DNA from: Maribellus comscasis
GTDB lineage: Bacteria > Bacteroidota > Bacteroidia > Bacteroidales > Prolixibacteraceae
Assembly: GCF_009762775.1 (NCBI RefSeq)
Contig: NZ_CP046401.1
Span: 4,674,001-4,738,000, forward strand
DNA length: 64,000 nucleotides
Reading direction: 5' to 3'
Position 1 is the stretch's first letter, and every line of letters starts with the position of its first letter. The position numbers were made by a program, and so were the translations under genes. The notes beneath the pieces were generated by a model. It was not told the origin of the DNA, searched no databases, and was given only the letters and a program-made list of their open reading frames with translations. Shown in pieces: positions 62,806 to 64,000 of the stretch.

Positions 62806-64000
62806 ATGAATAGAAATATATTTCCTCTTTTAATAATATTATACTTATTTATATCGTGTACCGACGAAAACGATTTGGATTTGGTTAGTATTGGTGATAA
62901 TTTTATCTCTTCTCAAACACATGTTGTTATCGTTGATAGTTTTTCGCTTAAGTTATCTACATTTATAATTGACTCTATTCCTGCTAATTCGCCAGATAAT
63001 CTGTTGGTTGGGAGATATAGTGACGCCCTGTTTGGCGAAGTGAGTTCAACTTCCTATTTCCAGGTTAATGCTCCGACTTACGCAGGAATTGACGATGATG
63101 CTATTTTTGACTCGCTTACCCTGGTTTTGGATTACGACGGTTTGTCATATGGAGATACAACAAAAGAAAGAACCATTTTTGTTCATGAAGTTTTGGAAGA
63201 AATTGAAGAAACCGATGATTCTTATATTTATAATACCTCAAAGTTTAAATTCAATGATGTACCGCTTGGCTCAATAAAATTTACTCCTGAACCCAACAAG
63301 GATGATTCTTTGGAAATCAGGCTTGACGATAACTGGGGAATGACCCTGATGCAAATGATGAAAGATAATGCAGATGAGATTTCTACAGCCGACGACTTTC
63401 TGGATTATTTTAAAGGAGTTGCCCTGGTTCCGGGAGATGAAGACGCATCGCTTTTGAGTTTTAAATCTACCGATTCGTTGATAAATATCGTACTATATAC
63501 ACATCTAAAAGGCCAAACACGCACTGAAACAAGTTATCGCTTGCCAATGTATTCTGCCGAGACTTGCTTTAATAACGTTGTGGCCGACAGGACAGAAACA
63601 TTTATTGGAAACCTGACAACCCAGAAAGAGAATATTTCTTCTGCTCAAACCGATAACAAATCGTACATACAGGCCGGAACAGGAATTGTTACCCGACTCG
63701 ATTTTACAGGCCTCGAAAAAATAATGGAGCTCGACACACGCAATGTATTGTACAAAGCCGAACTGATTCTCCGGCCGGCCCCCGACAGTGATGAACAAAT
63801 TGATTTTCCGGAAGAGCTGATGCTGTATACAACCGATGAATACAACCGCTTGACAGCTGAAGTGCAGAATGATAATGATGAAACATTACTTGCCGATTTT
63901 TATTTTGACGATATGTACCGCGAAGATATTCATTATACATTCGATATCACAGATTTTATTATGGATGAACTGAGTGATTCGTATTTTAATCCTGAAAACG
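62806..64000 (+). CDS. DUF4270 lipoprotein (runs off the end of the window)
   Basis: An open frame from ATG 62806 continues to the last base without a stop (about 398 codons seen). The N-terminus is a lipoprotein signal (LIILYLFISCTDENDLDLV, Cys17). GDNFISSQTHVVIVDSFSLK, LLVGRYSDALFGEVSSTSYF and KAELILRPAPDSDEQIDFPE are DUF4270 features. The gene is truncated only by the window edge. It is divergent from the Kelch/DUF4907 pair, and the families often co-occur. The function is unknown; an outer-membrane-associated structural or adhesion role is sometimes supposed. Confidence 0.82.
   Translation, partial: MNRNIFPLLIILYLFISCTDENDLDLVSIGDNFISSQTHVVIVDSFSLKLSTFIIDSIPANSPDNLLVGRYSDALFGEVSSTSYFQVNAPTYAGIDDDAIFDSLTLVLDYDGLSYGDTTKERTIFVHEVLEEIEETDDSYIYNTSKFKFNDVPLGSIKFTPEPNKDDSLEIRLDDNWGMTLMQMMKDNADEISTADDFLDYFKGVALVPGDEDASLLSFKSTDSLINIVLYTHLKGQTRTETSYRLPMYSAETCFNNVVADRTETFIGNLTTQKENISSAQTDNKSYIQAGTGIVTRLDFTGLEKIMELDTRNVLYKAELILRPAPDSDEQIDFPEELMLYTTDEYNRLTAEVQNDNDETLLADFYFDDMYREDIHYTFDITDFIMDELSDSYFNPEN

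Overview
The window is chromosomal DNA from a member of the Bacteroidota, probably a marine or sediment Bacteroidales/Marinilabiliales-type organism. The basis is the SusC/SusD pair with an ECF sigma/FecR switch, many lipoprotein glycosidases and sulfatases, AT-rich intergenic DNA, several promoters fitting the Bacteroidota TTTG / TAnnTTTG pattern, and families typical of the phylum (DUF4249, DUF4270, DUF4907, DUF6807). No rRNA, tRNA, CRISPR array, phage or intact insertion sequence was recognised. The genus cannot be told from the sequence alone.

Layout. 1-2.6 kb: a heme-motif beta-propeller lipoprotein and a membrane protein (minus strand). 2.6-4.05 kb: an eroded susC/susD locus carrying a small palindromic repeat, closed by a terminator. 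4.1-8.3 kb: a PmoA-like DUF6807 protein, an SpmA/SpmB-like transporter, and the minus-strand Dabb, DinB and kdsA genes. 8.4-33.3 kb: a large polysaccharide utilisation locus (PUL), all on the plus strand: ECF sigma, anti-sigma FecR, SusC with an STN domain, SusD, GH92, GH10, GH78, a GH16 remnant, two FGly sulfatases, an unrecognised 827-residue lipoprotein, a GH43-like propeller enzyme, GH97, and an FAD-dependent oxidoreductase. The enzyme mix suggests a sulfated heteroglycan containing rhamnose and xylose. 33.8-37.3 kb: an M14 peptidase and an orphan secreted protein. 37.9-48.5 kb: mostly minus-strand metabolic and regulatory genes (QorB-like reductase, two Crp/Fnr regulators, rpiA, Gfo/Idh/MocA oxidoreductase, LamG protein, endonuclease/phosphatase, DoxX) and a frameshifted methyltransferase. 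48.7-50.8 kb: an EF-G paralogue. 51.3-57.6 kb: a sulfite reduction/siroheme operon. 57.7-64 kb: a TonB-dependent receptor with DUF4249, then a Kelch/DUF4907 pair divergent from a partial DUF4270 gene.

The most interesting element lies at 51.28-51.50 kb. A consensus Bacteroidota promoter is followed by a 32-residue ORF whose middle is dense in Cys and Met codons, and then by a strong intrinsic terminator. Just after the Cys codons an 8-nt segment is complementary to the 5' arm of that terminator. The genes behind it (DUF2061, siroheme synthesis, cysJ, cysI, an SDR protein, uroporphyrinogen-III methyltransferase) make sulfide for cysteine and methionine synthesis. The arrangement is what a ribosome-mediated cysteine attenuator would look like. 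The mechanism is inferred; the leader ORF, terminator and complementarity are visible in the sequence.
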